Below, piece after piece: positions 6,421 to 13,450 of a DNA stretch of 13,538 bases (the first letter of the stretch is position 1; each line of letters starts with the position of its first letter). The DNA is taken from contig NZ_LGDV01000256.1 in NCBI RefSeq assembly GCF_001280015.1, positions 1-13,538 on the forward strand, in the 5' to 3' direction. Below the pieces are notes generated by a model. It was not told the DNA's origin. It was given only the letters and a program-made list of their open reading frames with translations, and searched no databases. Origin of the DNA: Streptomyces sp. MMG1121. Its GTDB lineage: Bacteria; Actinomycetota; Actinomycetes; Streptomycetales; Streptomycetaceae. The position numbers and the translations under genes were made by a program.

Positions 6421-7425
6421 TCAGAGGCTGCCCGGGCGGACCAGGCCGGTCCTCTTGACCCCGGTCAGGATGGGGGTGACCTCGAGGGTGGTGATGTGTT
6501 CGAGGGCGCCGATGGTGTCGCTCAGGAAGTGGTAGAGCGCGTTGAGGTCGGCTGTCGCGACGGCTACGAGGAGGTTGGCCGGGCCGGTGGTGGCAGAGGC
6601 GAAGCGGACCTGGGGGTGGCGGCTGAGCCGTTGGCCCGTTTCCTCCAGTCCGCCGGGTGCGACGGTGATCCACAGGAGTGCCTCGGCGCGGATGCCCAGC
6701 CGGGCGAGGTCGACCTCGGTCGCGAGCCTGAGGAACTGGCCGCCCAGCAGCGCCTCCACCCGGCGGCGGGCGGTGAGGGCGGTGGTGCCGGCGCGGCGGG
6801 CGAGGTCGGTGTAGGGGGCTCGTCCGTCCTCGGTCAGCGCGGTGATCAGCTGGTGGTCGACGGGCACGAGGGCGGGCCGGGCGGGTGCCGCGGGCATGTC
6901 CTGCCGCAGGCTGGCCAGTTCGGTCTCCATCAGCAGGCCGCAGCTCCAGTCGAAGGCGGCCGGGAAGACCCGTAGCAGGACGTGGGACGTCCAGGACTGG
7001 ACCGCGGGAGTGGCGGGGAGGTCGCGCAGCAGCAGGTTGTTGCGTGCGTCCGGGCCGTCCAGGAACAGGATGGTGCAGATCTCGTCCCCGCCGCCGAGGA
7101 CGTCCACCCAGATGGTGTCGGGGCGGCGGCCGAGGGTGGCGGCGATGGCGCTGATCCGGTTGGGCTTGCAGCGGATGCGCAGGGCCAGCGGGATCAGATC
7201 GGGGAAGTGCGCGGGGTTGCGCACGGCCGTGGCCCGCAGCGTCCCGTCGCCGAACAGCGGTGCCGCACGGCGCACCACGGTGCGCTCCGAGATGCCCAGA
7301 ACGCGGCCGACCGTGCGCCACGAGGCGCGCGGAGAGGCCAGCATCGCGGCGGCGATCCGACTGTCCGTGTCACTCAGCTGATGGCGCACTTTCTCCATAT
7401 CCAAAGATTTTATGTCCTTTTTCAT
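6421..7425 (-). CDS. Double-module Lrp/AsnC-family transcriptional regulator
   Basis: A 334-residue regulator, about twice the usual Lrp/AsnC length, because the HTH-plus-RAM unit is present twice. The first HTH is at about residues 16-62 (LSDTDSRIAAAMLASPRASW, then LGISERTVVRRAAPL) and the first ligand-type domain at about 75-165. The second HTH is at 187-232 (VPVDHQLITALTEDGRAPYT, then TTALTARRRVEALL) and the second ligand-type domain at 245-322, ending TTLEVTPILTGVKR. In known Lrp proteins the RAM domain binds amino acids or related small molecules and drives oligomerisation; here one chain could mimic a dimer. The start is uncertain: ATG 7425 has no Shine-Dalgarno, and Met10 (7398) is an alternative also without one. 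It lies divergent from the carboxylesterase, 89 bases away, and probably controls it and itself. Confidence 0.9.
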   Translation of the reverse strand: MKKDIKSLDMEKVRHQLSDTDSRIAAAMLASPRASWRTVGRVLGISERTVVRRAAPLFGDGTLRATAVRNPAHFPDLIPLALRIRCKPNRISAIAATLGRRPDTIWVDVLGGGDEICTILFLDGPDARNNLLLRDLPATPAVQSWTSHVLLRVFPAAFDWSCGLLMETELASLRQDMPAAPARPALVPVDHQLITALTEDGRAPYTDLARRAGTTALTARRRVEALLGGQFLRLATEVDLARLGIRAEALLWITVAPGGLEETGQRLSRHPQVRFASATTGPANLLVAVATADLNALYHFLSDTIGALEHITTLEVTPILTGVKRTGLVRPGSL

Positions 7426-7473
7426 CGAGTACGACGGTCACTTCTGGCTCGGATGCGCCTACTCGCCTAGAAC

Positions 7474-7494
7474 CGTCTCGGAGAAGCCGAGACG
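7474..7494. promoter_or_regulatory. Perfect 8-bp inverted repeat before the carboxylesterase RBS
   Basis: CGTCTCGG and CCGAGACG are perfect 8-bp arms around the loop AGAAG. The repeat ends 10 bases before the esterase RBS (AGGTGAG, 7504-7510) and lies in the divergent promoter region. It could be a regulator operator or a 5'-UTR hairpin. Confidence 0.55.
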
Positions 7495-7514
7495 AGAGAA
7501 AGCAGGTGAGCACG

Positions 7515-8975
7515 ATGGGCGGTATCGAGCACACGGTCGTGGACACGGACCGGGGCAAGGTCAGGGGTATCGCGGAGGGTGAGGCGATCTCCTTCCGGGG
7601 AATCCCCTACGTCGCCTCGCCGGTCGGCGGACTGCGGTTCGCGCCGCCGCAGCCGCACGCGGCCTGGACGGATGTACGGGATGCGGCACAGGCCGGGCCG
7701 TCTGTGCCGCAGGCGGCCTCCCGGCTGGAGCGGGTGCAGGGGCGGCGCACGCCGGACTGGGACGAGGACGGCTGCCTGACCGTCAACGTCTTCACCCCTC
7801 GTCGGGCGCTGGAGGACGACGCGGCCCGCCCGGTCCTGGTCTGGTGGCACGGCGGCGGCTTCACCAGCGGCTCCGGAGGCTGGGACTGGTACGACGGCGG
7901 CCGACTCGCCGCCCTGGGCGACATCGTGGTCGTCACCGCCAACTACCGTGTGGGGCCTCTGGGTTACCTCTACCTGCCGGAGATCGGCGCCGCCAACCTC
8001 GGCGCCCAGGACCAGGCCGCCGTACTGCGCTGGGTCCAGAACAACATCGCCTCCTTCGGCGGCGACCCGCGCACCGTCACCGTCGGCGGGCAGTCCGCCG
8101 GGGCCTACTCCGCCCTGATGCTCGCCCTCGACCCCGCAACGAACGGATCCATCACCCGGGTGCTGCTGCAGAGTGGCCCCTTCGGCCTCAACGCGCAGGA
8201 TCCGCACCAGGCCGCCGAGAACGCCGCGGTCTATCTGCGCCTGCTGGGCATCCCGGACGGCACGGACCCCGCGAGGGCCCTGCGTGCCCTGCCTGCCGAG
8301 CAGCTGCTGGACGCCTACGGCCGGCTCTCCGTCCAACTCGCGGCTCCGGGCAACGTCGCCCCGCCCATGTACCCGGTCCTCGGCGCCCCCGGCATACCCC
8401 GCCCCCGGCAGCAGGCACTCACGACCGGCGCCCTTGAGGGTAAGCCGCTGCTCATCGGCACCACCCGCGACGAGGCCACGGCCTTCTTCGCCGTCGACCC
8501 CCGTATCCAGCACCTCACCATCGCCGCCGCCCTGGACGTGCTCACTGCCCAGCTCGGCCGGCAGGCCGCCCAGGACGTCTACCAGCAGCACGCCGCCCGC
8601 CTCGACGAGCAGGCGACACCCGCGCAGATCTTCACCGCGGCGCAGACCGACGGCCTCTTCCGCGACGGCTCGCTGGAGATCGCCGATCACCACGCGGCCG
8701 GCGGCAGCAACACCACCTACGTCTACCAGTTCGACTACGCCCCCGCCGAGGACCCGTACGCCCTGGGTGCCACCCACTGCGCCGAACTGCCTTTCCTCTT
8801 CGACGCCTTCGACGCCTACCCCGACAGCCCCGTCCTCGCCGGGGCCGGTGACGCACAGCGCTCCCTGGGCCGCGAATTCGCCACCGCCGTCGCTGAGTTC
8901 GTCACCGCCGGCAGGACCCGTGACTGGCTGCCCTACGCCCCCGCGACCGCAGCCCGCATCCGTCACTTCGGCTGA
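7515..8975 (+). CDS. Type-B carboxylesterase/lipase
   Basis: A 486-residue carboxylesterase of the cholinesterase/para-nitrobenzyl-esterase family, which hydrolyses carboxylic esters. I chose ATG 7515 from the RBS AGGTGAG 4 bases upstream and the family-typical N-terminus, VVDTDRGKVRGI then SFRGIPYVASPVGGLRF; the frame is open upstream to 7260 but overlaps the divergent regulator. The oxyanion loop is WWHGGGFTSGSGG (110-122). The nucleophile is Ser194 in VGGQSAGAYSA. The acid is probably Glu320 in TTRDEATAFF, and the base His421 in GATHCAELPFLFD. NLGAQDQAAVLRWVQNNI and FGGDPRTVTV are the usual landmarks before the elbow. There is no signal peptide, so it is probably cytoplasmic. The length matches bacterial family members. 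The divergent double Lrp-type protein is the likely regulator. Confidence 0.95.
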   Translation: MGGIEHTVVDTDRGKVRGIAEGEAISFRGIPYVASPVGGLRFAPPQPHAAWTDVRDAAQAGPSVPQAASRLERVQGRRTPDWDEDGCLTVNVFTPRRALEDDAARPVLVWWHGGGFTSGSGGWDWYDGGRLAALGDIVVVTANYRVGPLGYLYLPEIGAANLGAQDQAAVLRWVQNNIASFGGDPRTVTVGGQSAGAYSALMLALDPATNGSITRVLLQSGPFGLNAQDPHQAAENAAVYLRLLGIPDGTDPARALRALPAEQLLDAYGRLSVQLAAPGNVAPPMYPVLGAPGIPRPRQQALTTGALEGKPLLIGTTRDEATAFFAVDPRIQHLTIAAALDVLTAQLGRQAAQDVYQQHAARLDEQATPAQIFTAAQTDGLFRDGSLEIADHHAAGGSNTTYVYQFDYAPAEDPYALGATHCAELPFLFDAFDAYPDSPVLAGAGDAQRSLGREFATAVAEFVTAGRTRDWLPYAPATAARIRHFG

Positions 8976-9201
8976 GGGGGAGATCGTCAGGATGCACCTG
9001 CTCCGCAAGCCGACCATGCCGCACCGCGGCGAGTTCCTCACCCTGCTGGTCACCACCTGCTCATCGGACCGGCTGTACTCACTGACCGTCTGCGGCCGGT
9101 CCGCGAACTGGAACCAGTGGCTGTGCCCGCCCTCCTTCACCCCTGGCATCCATCGCGCTCATCGTCTTCCTCGTGATGCCGAGCAGCGGCAGGCTCTGGC
9201 A
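8976..9201 (+). other. Degenerate stretch between esterase and PhzF remnant
   Basis: About 225 bases with no intact gene. A frame from ATG 8991 includes HRGEFLTLLVTTCSSDRL, faintly like the EFLTLDVFTD start of PhzF proteins. Another frame has a short hydrophobic run, ASIALIVFLVMP, at about 9148-9180. The first could be the decayed N-terminus of the PhzF-family gene that follows. The spacing to the first clear PhzF block is about 10 residues longer than usual. Confidence 0.35.
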
Positions 9202-9880
9202 TTCCTTCTGCCCCCACCACGGAGGAGGCGGAGTACCGGCCGCGGATCTTCACGCCCCACAGCGCACTGCCCTTCGCCGGACACCCCGCCCTCGGCTCCG
9301 CGCACGCCTGGCCGGAGGCGGGCGGTGAAGCCCGGGACACCGGACGGATCGTGCAGGAGTGCGCCGCGGGCCTGGTCACCGCGCGCCGCCACGAGGACAC
9401 CCTGGCCTTCGTCGCGCCGCTCCGGGCACGCGAGGGCGCGCGGGAGGAGGCGCATGTGCAGCGGATCGCCGCGGCGTTCGGCGTTCCGCGCGAACGGGTC
9501 ATGGCCCGCCAGTGGGCGGACAACGGGCCCGGCTGGGCGATGCTCCAGCTGGCAACCGCCCGTGAGGTCCTCGCTCTCGAACCCGATCTGTCCCCCATCC
9601 AGGACACGATGGTCGGGGTGATCGGGGCCCACCCTCAGGAATCGGGGCACCCCTTCGAGATACGCACCTTTACCCGCGGTGCCGGGGACCCCGAGAACCC
9701 CGCGTGCGGCAGCATGAACGCCGGTGTCGGACGGTGCCTCACCTCCAGCGGCGCCGCGCCCTCCCCTTACCGGGTCTCCCAGGGCACCCGGCTGGGGCAT
9801 TCCGCCGGCATCGAGATCACCGCTGACCCGGACGGCACAGCGGTGCCACCACCGTCTGCGTCCGCGGCGCCGTCATCGTG
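9202..9880 (+). pseudogene. PhzF-family epimerase/isomerase, frameshifted and lacking its catalytic segment
   Basis: PhzF-family proteins are cofactor-free isomerases with two similar alpha/beta halves. FLLP is read in one frame (9202-9213). After the C5 run at 9211-9215 the sequence PTTEEAEYRPRIFTP, ALPFAGHPALGSAHAWPEAG and GRIVQECAAGLV continues in the next frame. This frame runs to NPACGSMNAGVGRCL (the second-half signature) and GIEITADPDG near 9840. There the frame shifts again, and the terminal GGATTVCVRGAVIV is in yet another frame (9842-9880). The NLSET-type segment that holds the catalytic glutamate just before FLLP is not readable. With two shifts and no start it cannot make a normal protein, unless the shifts are sequencing errors in C-rich tracts. 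It is co-directional with the esterase and convergent with the Lrp-type gene. Confidence 0.8.
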
Positions 9881-9892
9881 CAAAGCCCGAAC

Positions 9893-9923
9893 CCCACCCC
9901 CATCCCCTCAGGTTGGGGGCGGG
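9893..9923. terminator. Imperfect GC-rich stem-loop between convergent genes
   Basis: CCCACCCCCATCC and GGTTGGGGGCGGG pair over 13 positions with two mismatches around the loop CCTCA. It sits between the end of the PhzF remnant and the stop codon of the convergent Lrp-type gene at 9951. It has no U-tract but is well placed for bidirectional termination. Confidence 0.5.
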
Positions 9924-9950
9924 ACCCGCGGCAGGTCCGGCCAGGGGGCG

Positions 9951-10388
9951 CTACGTGGCGTCGAGGGTCTTCATGATGACGAAGCTGTTGACCGTGGCCA
10001 CCGCGGGCAGAGCGGCAAGCTGGTTGGCGTGGAACTCCTCGTATGCGGGCAGGTCGGCGACCTCGACCTGCAGGAGGTAGTCGAAGTTGCCGGTGATGTG
10101 GTGGCAGGCAATCACCTCGGACAGTTTCATCACCTCACCTTCGAAGGCGACGACGTCCGCGCGGGTGTGCCGCATCAGCCGCACCCCGGCGAACACGCGC
10201 AGGCCCCGGCCGATCGCAGCCGGGTCGATCACAGCCCGGTAGCCGCGGATGACCTCGGCCTCCTCCAGCTGCCGTACGCGCCGCAGGCACGGCGACGGGG
10301 ACAGCCCGACCCGCGAGGCGAGCTCGTTGTTGCTGATACGGCCATTGCGTTCGAGTACGGCCAGGATCGACCGGTCCACATCATCCAT
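9951..10388 (-). CDS. Lrp/AsnC-family transcriptional regulator
   Basis: A 145-residue regulator of normal Lrp/AsnC size. The HTH spans about residues 3-48 (VDRSILAVLERNGRISNNEL, then VGLSPSPCLRRVRQLEEAEV, with IRGY after it). The RAM ligand domain runs from about 64 to 142, with the conserved HHITGNFDYLLQVEV block at 96-110 and a C-terminal ATVNSFVIMKTL. I prefer ATG 10388 (MDDVDRSIL), which gives the usual family start; a GTG at 10424 would add 12 residues (VLDGVSGQYSAV) without a better RBS. Neither start has a clear Shine-Dalgarno. It is divergent from the PLP-enzyme/amidohydrolase pair, 155 bases away, the classic position for an amino-acid-responsive Lrp that controls its own neighbour. 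The effector is unknown, but an amino acid handled by the PLP enzyme is the natural guess. Confidence 0.93.
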   Translation of the reverse strand: MDDVDRSILAVLERNGRISNNELASRVGLSPSPCLRRVRQLEEAEVIRGYRAVIDPAAIGRGLRVFAGVRLMRHTRADVVAFEGEVMKLSEVIACHHITGNFDYLLQVEVADLPAYEEFHANQLAALPAVATVNSFVIMKTLDAT

Positions 10389-10445
10389 GACGGCAGAATA
10401 TTGCCCCGAGACACCGTCTAGCACAATTCAATGCCGACCAACCGC

Positions 10446-10466
10446 GCAATTTGCTGTCAAAATTGC
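10446..10466. promoter_or_regulatory. Inverted repeat GCAATTT-N7-AAATTGC; candidate Lrp operator
   Basis: Perfect 7-bp arms separated by 7 bases (GCTGTCA), AT-rich in a GC-rich genome and located in the divergent region between the Lrp-type gene and the PLP-enzyme gene. Lrp-family sites are typically imperfect AT-rich palindromes, so size and place fit. A shorter dyad, GGCA-N6-TGCC, at 10392-10405 just upstream of the regulator start may be a second site. Confidence 0.55.
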
Positions 10467-10490
10467 CGCCAACCGAAGCGTGGCCACGTC

Positions 10491-10520
10491 GTGACCGCTC
10501 ATGCTGGATGCAGACATAAC
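10491..10520 (+). promoter_or_regulatory. Possible promoter for the PLP-enzyme gene
   Basis: GTGACC (10491-10496) and CATAAC (10515-10520) are separated by 18 bases and lie 24 bases before the start codon, downstream of the candidate Lrp site. The hexamers are only a fair match to an actinobacterial housekeeping consensus, so this is tentative. Confidence 0.3.
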
Positions 10521-10543
10521 GTCGAGTTCCGGAAGGGCTGGCC

Positions 10544-11728
10544 ATGCCGGGCAAGAGCACCGTCACCGTTCACACCGACCGTGAGGTCAACCCCAGCCGC
10601 GCGGTGGCACCGCCGATCTACCAGACGGCGGCGTTCTCGGCCGAGGACGCGCCCACGTTCGCCGCGGGCGCCGTCGAGCCGCGAGGGCAGGACTTCTACA
10701 CCCGCTTCGGCAACCCCAACCACGCCCAGGTCGCCGCCGTCGTCGCGGAACTGGAGGGCACCGAGGCGGCCATGGTCACCGCGTCCGGGATGGCCGCGAT
10801 CACCACGGCGGTGCTGGCCCTGGTGTGCGCCGGTGACCACGTCATCGGGCAGATGTCCACCTACGGCGGCACCGCCTCGGTGCTGCTGAACCTGCTGCCG
10901 CGCCTGGGCGTGTCCACCACGCTGGTCGACCAGAGGGACCCTGAGGCGTTCGAGAAGGCCCTCACTCCCAGGACCCGTCTGATCCTGGTGGAGACCCCGT
11001 CCAACCCGCTGTTGCAGATCACGGACTTGCGTGCCGTCGCCGAACTGGCCCGCGCCCACGGTGTGCCGACCCTGGCGGACAACACCTTCGCCACCCCGCT
11101 GAACCAGCGGCCCGCGGACTTCGGCATCGACGTGGTCTGGCACAGCGCGACCAAGTACCTCAACGGCCACACCGACGTCTCCGCAGGAGTGCTGGCCGGA
11201 CCGGCGAAGATCCTGGACCGCATCTGGGACACCAGCCTGCTCACCGGCGCCACCCTCGGCCCGATCGACGCGTGGCTGCTGCTGCGCGGCATACGCACCT
11301 TGCCGCTGCGCGTACCGCGCCACAACGCCAACGGCCTCGCCCTCGCTGAAGCCCTGAGCCAGCACCCGGCCGTCAGCCAGGTGCACTACCCCGGACTGGC
11401 AACCCATCCCCAGCACAATCTGGCCGTCGACCAGATGGACGGATTCGGCGGAGTCCTCAGCGTCGAATTCGCCGGCGGGTACGAGATGGCCGATGCCTTC
11501 CTCGGCAAGCTGCGTTACCCGCGCCGCTCGGCCAGCCTGGGCGGCGTGGAATCCCTCGCCGTGCACCCGGCGTCCATGTGGGCCGGGATGCTCAGCGACG
11601 AGCAGATCACCGAAGCCGTTCCGCCGGGCTTGGTCCGGCTGGCGGCCGGCACGGAAGACACCGGTGACCTGGTCGCCGACGCGCTCGCCGCGGCCGACGC
11701 CGCCCACGCCCACGCCACGACTGCCTGA
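10544..11728 (+). CDS. Trans-sulfuration family PLP enzyme (cystathionine gamma-synthase / methionine gamma-lyase type)
   Basis: A 394-residue cytoplasmic PLP-dependent enzyme of the Cys/Met metabolism family. ATG 10544 has GGAAGG 7 bases upstream. PLP is held by Lys204 in WHSATKYLNGHTDVSAG. Asp179 in PTLADNTFATPLNQRP pairs with the pyridine nitrogen. YTRFGNPN (52-59) supplies the Tyr/Arg phosphate contacts across the dimer, and Tyr107 in MSTYGGTASVL stacks on the ring. Near the C-terminus SLGGVESLAVHPASMW (about residues 327-342) is the substrate-carboxylate loop. Family members carry out gamma-replacement (MetB, MetY/MetZ) or gamma-elimination (methionine gamma-lyase, cystathionine gamma-lyase), and sequence inspection does not separate these reliably. 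The Lrp-type regulator upstream and the amidohydrolase 76 bases downstream suggest a catabolic rather than biosynthetic role. Confidence 0.92.
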   Translation: MPGKSTVTVHTDREVNPSRAVAPPIYQTAAFSAEDAPTFAAGAVEPRGQDFYTRFGNPNHAQVAAVVAELEGTEAAMVTASGMAAITTAVLALVCAGDHVIGQMSTYGGTASVLLNLLPRLGVSTTLVDQRDPEAFEKALTPRTRLILVETPSNPLLQITDLRAVAELARAHGVPTLADNTFATPLNQRPADFGIDVVWHSATKYLNGHTDVSAGVLAGPAKILDRIWDTSLLTGATLGPIDAWLLLRGIRTLPLRVPRHNANGLALAEALSQHPAVSQVHYPGLATHPQHNLAVDQMDGFGGVLSVEFAGGYEMADAFLGKLRYPRRSASLGGVESLAVHPASMWAGMLSDEQITEAVPPGLVRLAAGTEDTGDLVADALAAADAAHAHATTA

Positions 11729-11804
11729 ACGGCCTGCCCGACGCCGCGGCGCCCAATCCCCTGCAACGTGCTCGTGAACCACCCCGAAAGCAAGGACCCC
11801 TCCC

Positions 11805-13094
11805 ATGAAGACTCTGCTGTCCGGCGGCACCGTGGTCAGCATGGACCCGGCCGTCGGTGACCTCGACCGCGGTGACGTCCTCATTGAGAACGGCGTGATC
11901 GCCGAAGTGGCCGACCGCATCCACGCGCCGGACGCCGAAGTGATCGACGCCAGCGACCGGATCGTCATGCCCGGCTTCGTGGACAACCACCGCCACAACT
12001 GGCAGACCGCCTTCCGCGGCATCGGCGCGGACTGGACCTTCCTCCAGTGGGCAACGGCCATGCACGGCACCGTCAAAGCCCACTACACGCCCGAGGACGT
12101 CTACGCAGCCACCCTCCTAGGCCGCTTGGAAGCCCTGCACTCCGGCATCACCACCATGTTGGACTGGTATCACGTCGCCCAGGACCACGAGCACGAGGAC
12201 GCCGCCATCGCGGCACTGCGCGAAGCGCCCGGGCGGTCGATCTTTTGCCTCGGCGCCGGATGGGCCACCTCCCGCCCTGTCGACGACGACATCCGCCGCG
12301 TCCGTGCCGAAGTGGACGGGCACGGCCTGGTCACCATGGCCTTCGGACTGCGCGGAGCAGACGACACCGGCATGGACACCCTCACCAGGGAACTGCAACT
12401 GGCCGACGAACTCGGCCTGCGCACAAGCCTGCACACCGGATCCGACGGAACGCAGCGCCCCATCGCCGACATGCACAAGCACGGCCTGCTGCGCGGCACC
12501 ACCACCTTCGTCCACGGCAACGGAATCAGCGACGGGGAACTGCGCATGCTCGCCGACGCAGGCAGCTCCATCTCCGTGAGCCCCGACGTCGAACTGAAGA
12601 TGGGCTTCGGCGCGCCGATGACCGGCAGGGCCCTGGCCGCCGGCATGCGACCCACCCTGTCCATCGACGTCGTCCCCTCCGTCGGCGGCGACATGTTCGC
12701 CGCGATGCGCGCCGCCTTTGCCGCCGAGCGCGGCCTGGACGGCGGCCTGCGCGCCCGCGACCTGCTCGAGTTCGCCACCATCGACGCCGCCGCCTCCTGC
12801 GGTCTCGAAGCCCGCACCGGCAGCATCGCCCCCGGGAAGGAAGCCGACATCATCCTGCTGCGCACCGACGACGTGACCATCTTCCCGGTCACCGAACCGG
12901 CCGGCTCCATCGTCAGCGCTGGACACCCCGGCCTCGTCGACACCGTCCTGGTCGCCGGCCGCGTGGTCAAGCGCGACGGCGCCCTGGTCGGCGTGGACGT
13001 GCCCGCGCTGCGCACCCGCCTGCTCGAATCACGTGACCGGATCGCCGCAGCCGCGGGTGTCCCGCTGGACGGCACCTGGAACCCCCAGCCGTAG
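11805..13094 (+). CDS. Amidohydrolase-superfamily protein (TrzA/AtzA/cytosine-deaminase-like)
   Basis: A 429-residue metal-dependent hydrolase. ATG 11805 is preceded by AAGGA 8 bases upstream. The N-terminal beta-sandwich (LLSGGTVVSMDPAVGDLDRG, then GDVLIENGVIAEVAD) leads into the TIM barrel at MPGFVDNHRHNWQTAFRG, where His62 and His64 are the first metal ligands. His210 (RTSLHTGSDG), His237 (TFVHGNGISD) and Asp288 (LSIDVVPSVGGD) complete the set, with Glu264 in SPDVELKMGFGAP as the likely proton-shuttle acid. The C-terminal GSIAPGKEADIILLRTDD closes the composite domain. This matches the ATZ/TRZ branch acting on C-N or C-Cl bonds of ring compounds. The substrate is not defined: deaminases and hydrolases share the motif. 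The DNHRHNW form of the HxH motif differs from DTHTH/NTHTH in S-adenosylhomocysteine deaminases. Probably co-transcribed with the PLP-enzyme gene. Confidence 0.92.
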   Translation: MKTLLSGGTVVSMDPAVGDLDRGDVLIENGVIAEVADRIHAPDAEVIDASDRIVMPGFVDNHRHNWQTAFRGIGADWTFLQWATAMHGTVKAHYTPEDVYAATLLGRLEALHSGITTMLDWYHVAQDHEHEDAAIAALREAPGRSIFCLGAGWATSRPVDDDIRRVRAEVDGHGLVTMAFGLRGADDTGMDTLTRELQLADELGLRTSLHTGSDGTQRPIADMHKHGLLRGTTTFVHGNGISDGELRMLADAGSSISVSPDVELKMGFGAPMTGRALAAGMRPTLSIDVVPSVGGDMFAAMRAAFAAERGLDGGLRARDLLEFATIDAAASCGLEARTGSIAPGKEADIILLRTDDVTIFPVTEPAGSIVSAGHPGLVDTVLVAGRVVKRDGALVGVDVPALRTRLLESRDRIAAAAGVPLDGTWNPQP

Positions 13095-13189
13095 GTGAAC
13101 CCAGGGCCCGGCCGCGCACACCACGACGCCCAGGCGGCCGGGCCCCGCGCTCGATCCACTGCGCGCCCGACGACGATCACGTCGCTGCC

Positions 13190-13409
13190 CTCCCCGACCA
13201 GGCCCGCTCCCACAGGGGAGGACCGGCTGTCGGGCGTATGGCCGGGCCTGGACGAGCGGCCCGAGATCGTCCTCACCGCCCGCGGCTGGCCGGCCAAGCT
13301 CCACCGCGTCGCCGCCGGCTGCGGACTGACCACGGTGCCGGCCACGCTCGCGCCCGTCGCGCCGCCCGGAGTACCTCCAATTATCACCAATGGTGACTAT
13401 CAAGATTAG
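13190..13409 (+). pseudogene. LysR-type regulator, C-terminal stub only
   Basis: A plus-strand frame ending at the stop 13407-13409 contains GVWPGLDERPEIVLTARGWP followed by AKLHRVAAGCGLTTVP and ATLAPVAPPGVP. This is the end of the LysR substrate-binding domain, in which a WPAKLxLVAAGxGxTxVP stretch precedes the last strands. The N-terminal HTH and about two thirds of the effector domain are absent: the frame upstream of about 13190 runs into the amidohydrolase stop without LysR features. The last residues (IITNGDYQD) come from the repeat-rich promoter of the next gene, so the natural C-terminus is probably also lost. It is a remnant that may once have regulated the isochorismatase-like gene next to it. 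Confidence 0.7.
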
Positions 13410-13417
13410 TGACCAAT
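13384..13417. promoter_or_regulatory. Overlapping inverted repeats upstream of the isochorismatase-like gene
   Basis: Two dyads overlap. TCACCA-A-TGGTGA (13384-13396) is perfect. AATGGTGACTA and TAGTGACCAAT (13389-13399 and 13407-13417) pair at 9 of 11 positions across the 7-base spacer TCAAGAT. This AT-richer block begins 67 bases before the next start codon and is a strong operator/promoter candidate. The cognate regulator is not in the window, unless it is one of those described here. Confidence 0.55.
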
Positions 13418-13450
13418 CGGAATGTGGCTCAACCCTCACAGGAGTGGAAG

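Noticed and set aside
7467..9149. A 560-codon minus-strand open frame opposite the carboxylesterase
   Set aside because: It mirrors the esterase gene, has no recognisable domain, and is a GC-skew shadow.
10499..12076. A 525-codon minus-strand open frame across the PLP-enzyme gene
   Set aside because: It spans a real gene, an RBS and the start of another gene on the other strand, with low-complexity shadow composition and no domain.
13140..13200. Minus-strand GSDVIVVGRAV, reminiscent of the end of orotidine-phosphate decarboxylase
   Set aside because: Only about 11 residues match, no other part of such a protein is visible, and the LysR match begins beside it on the plus strand.
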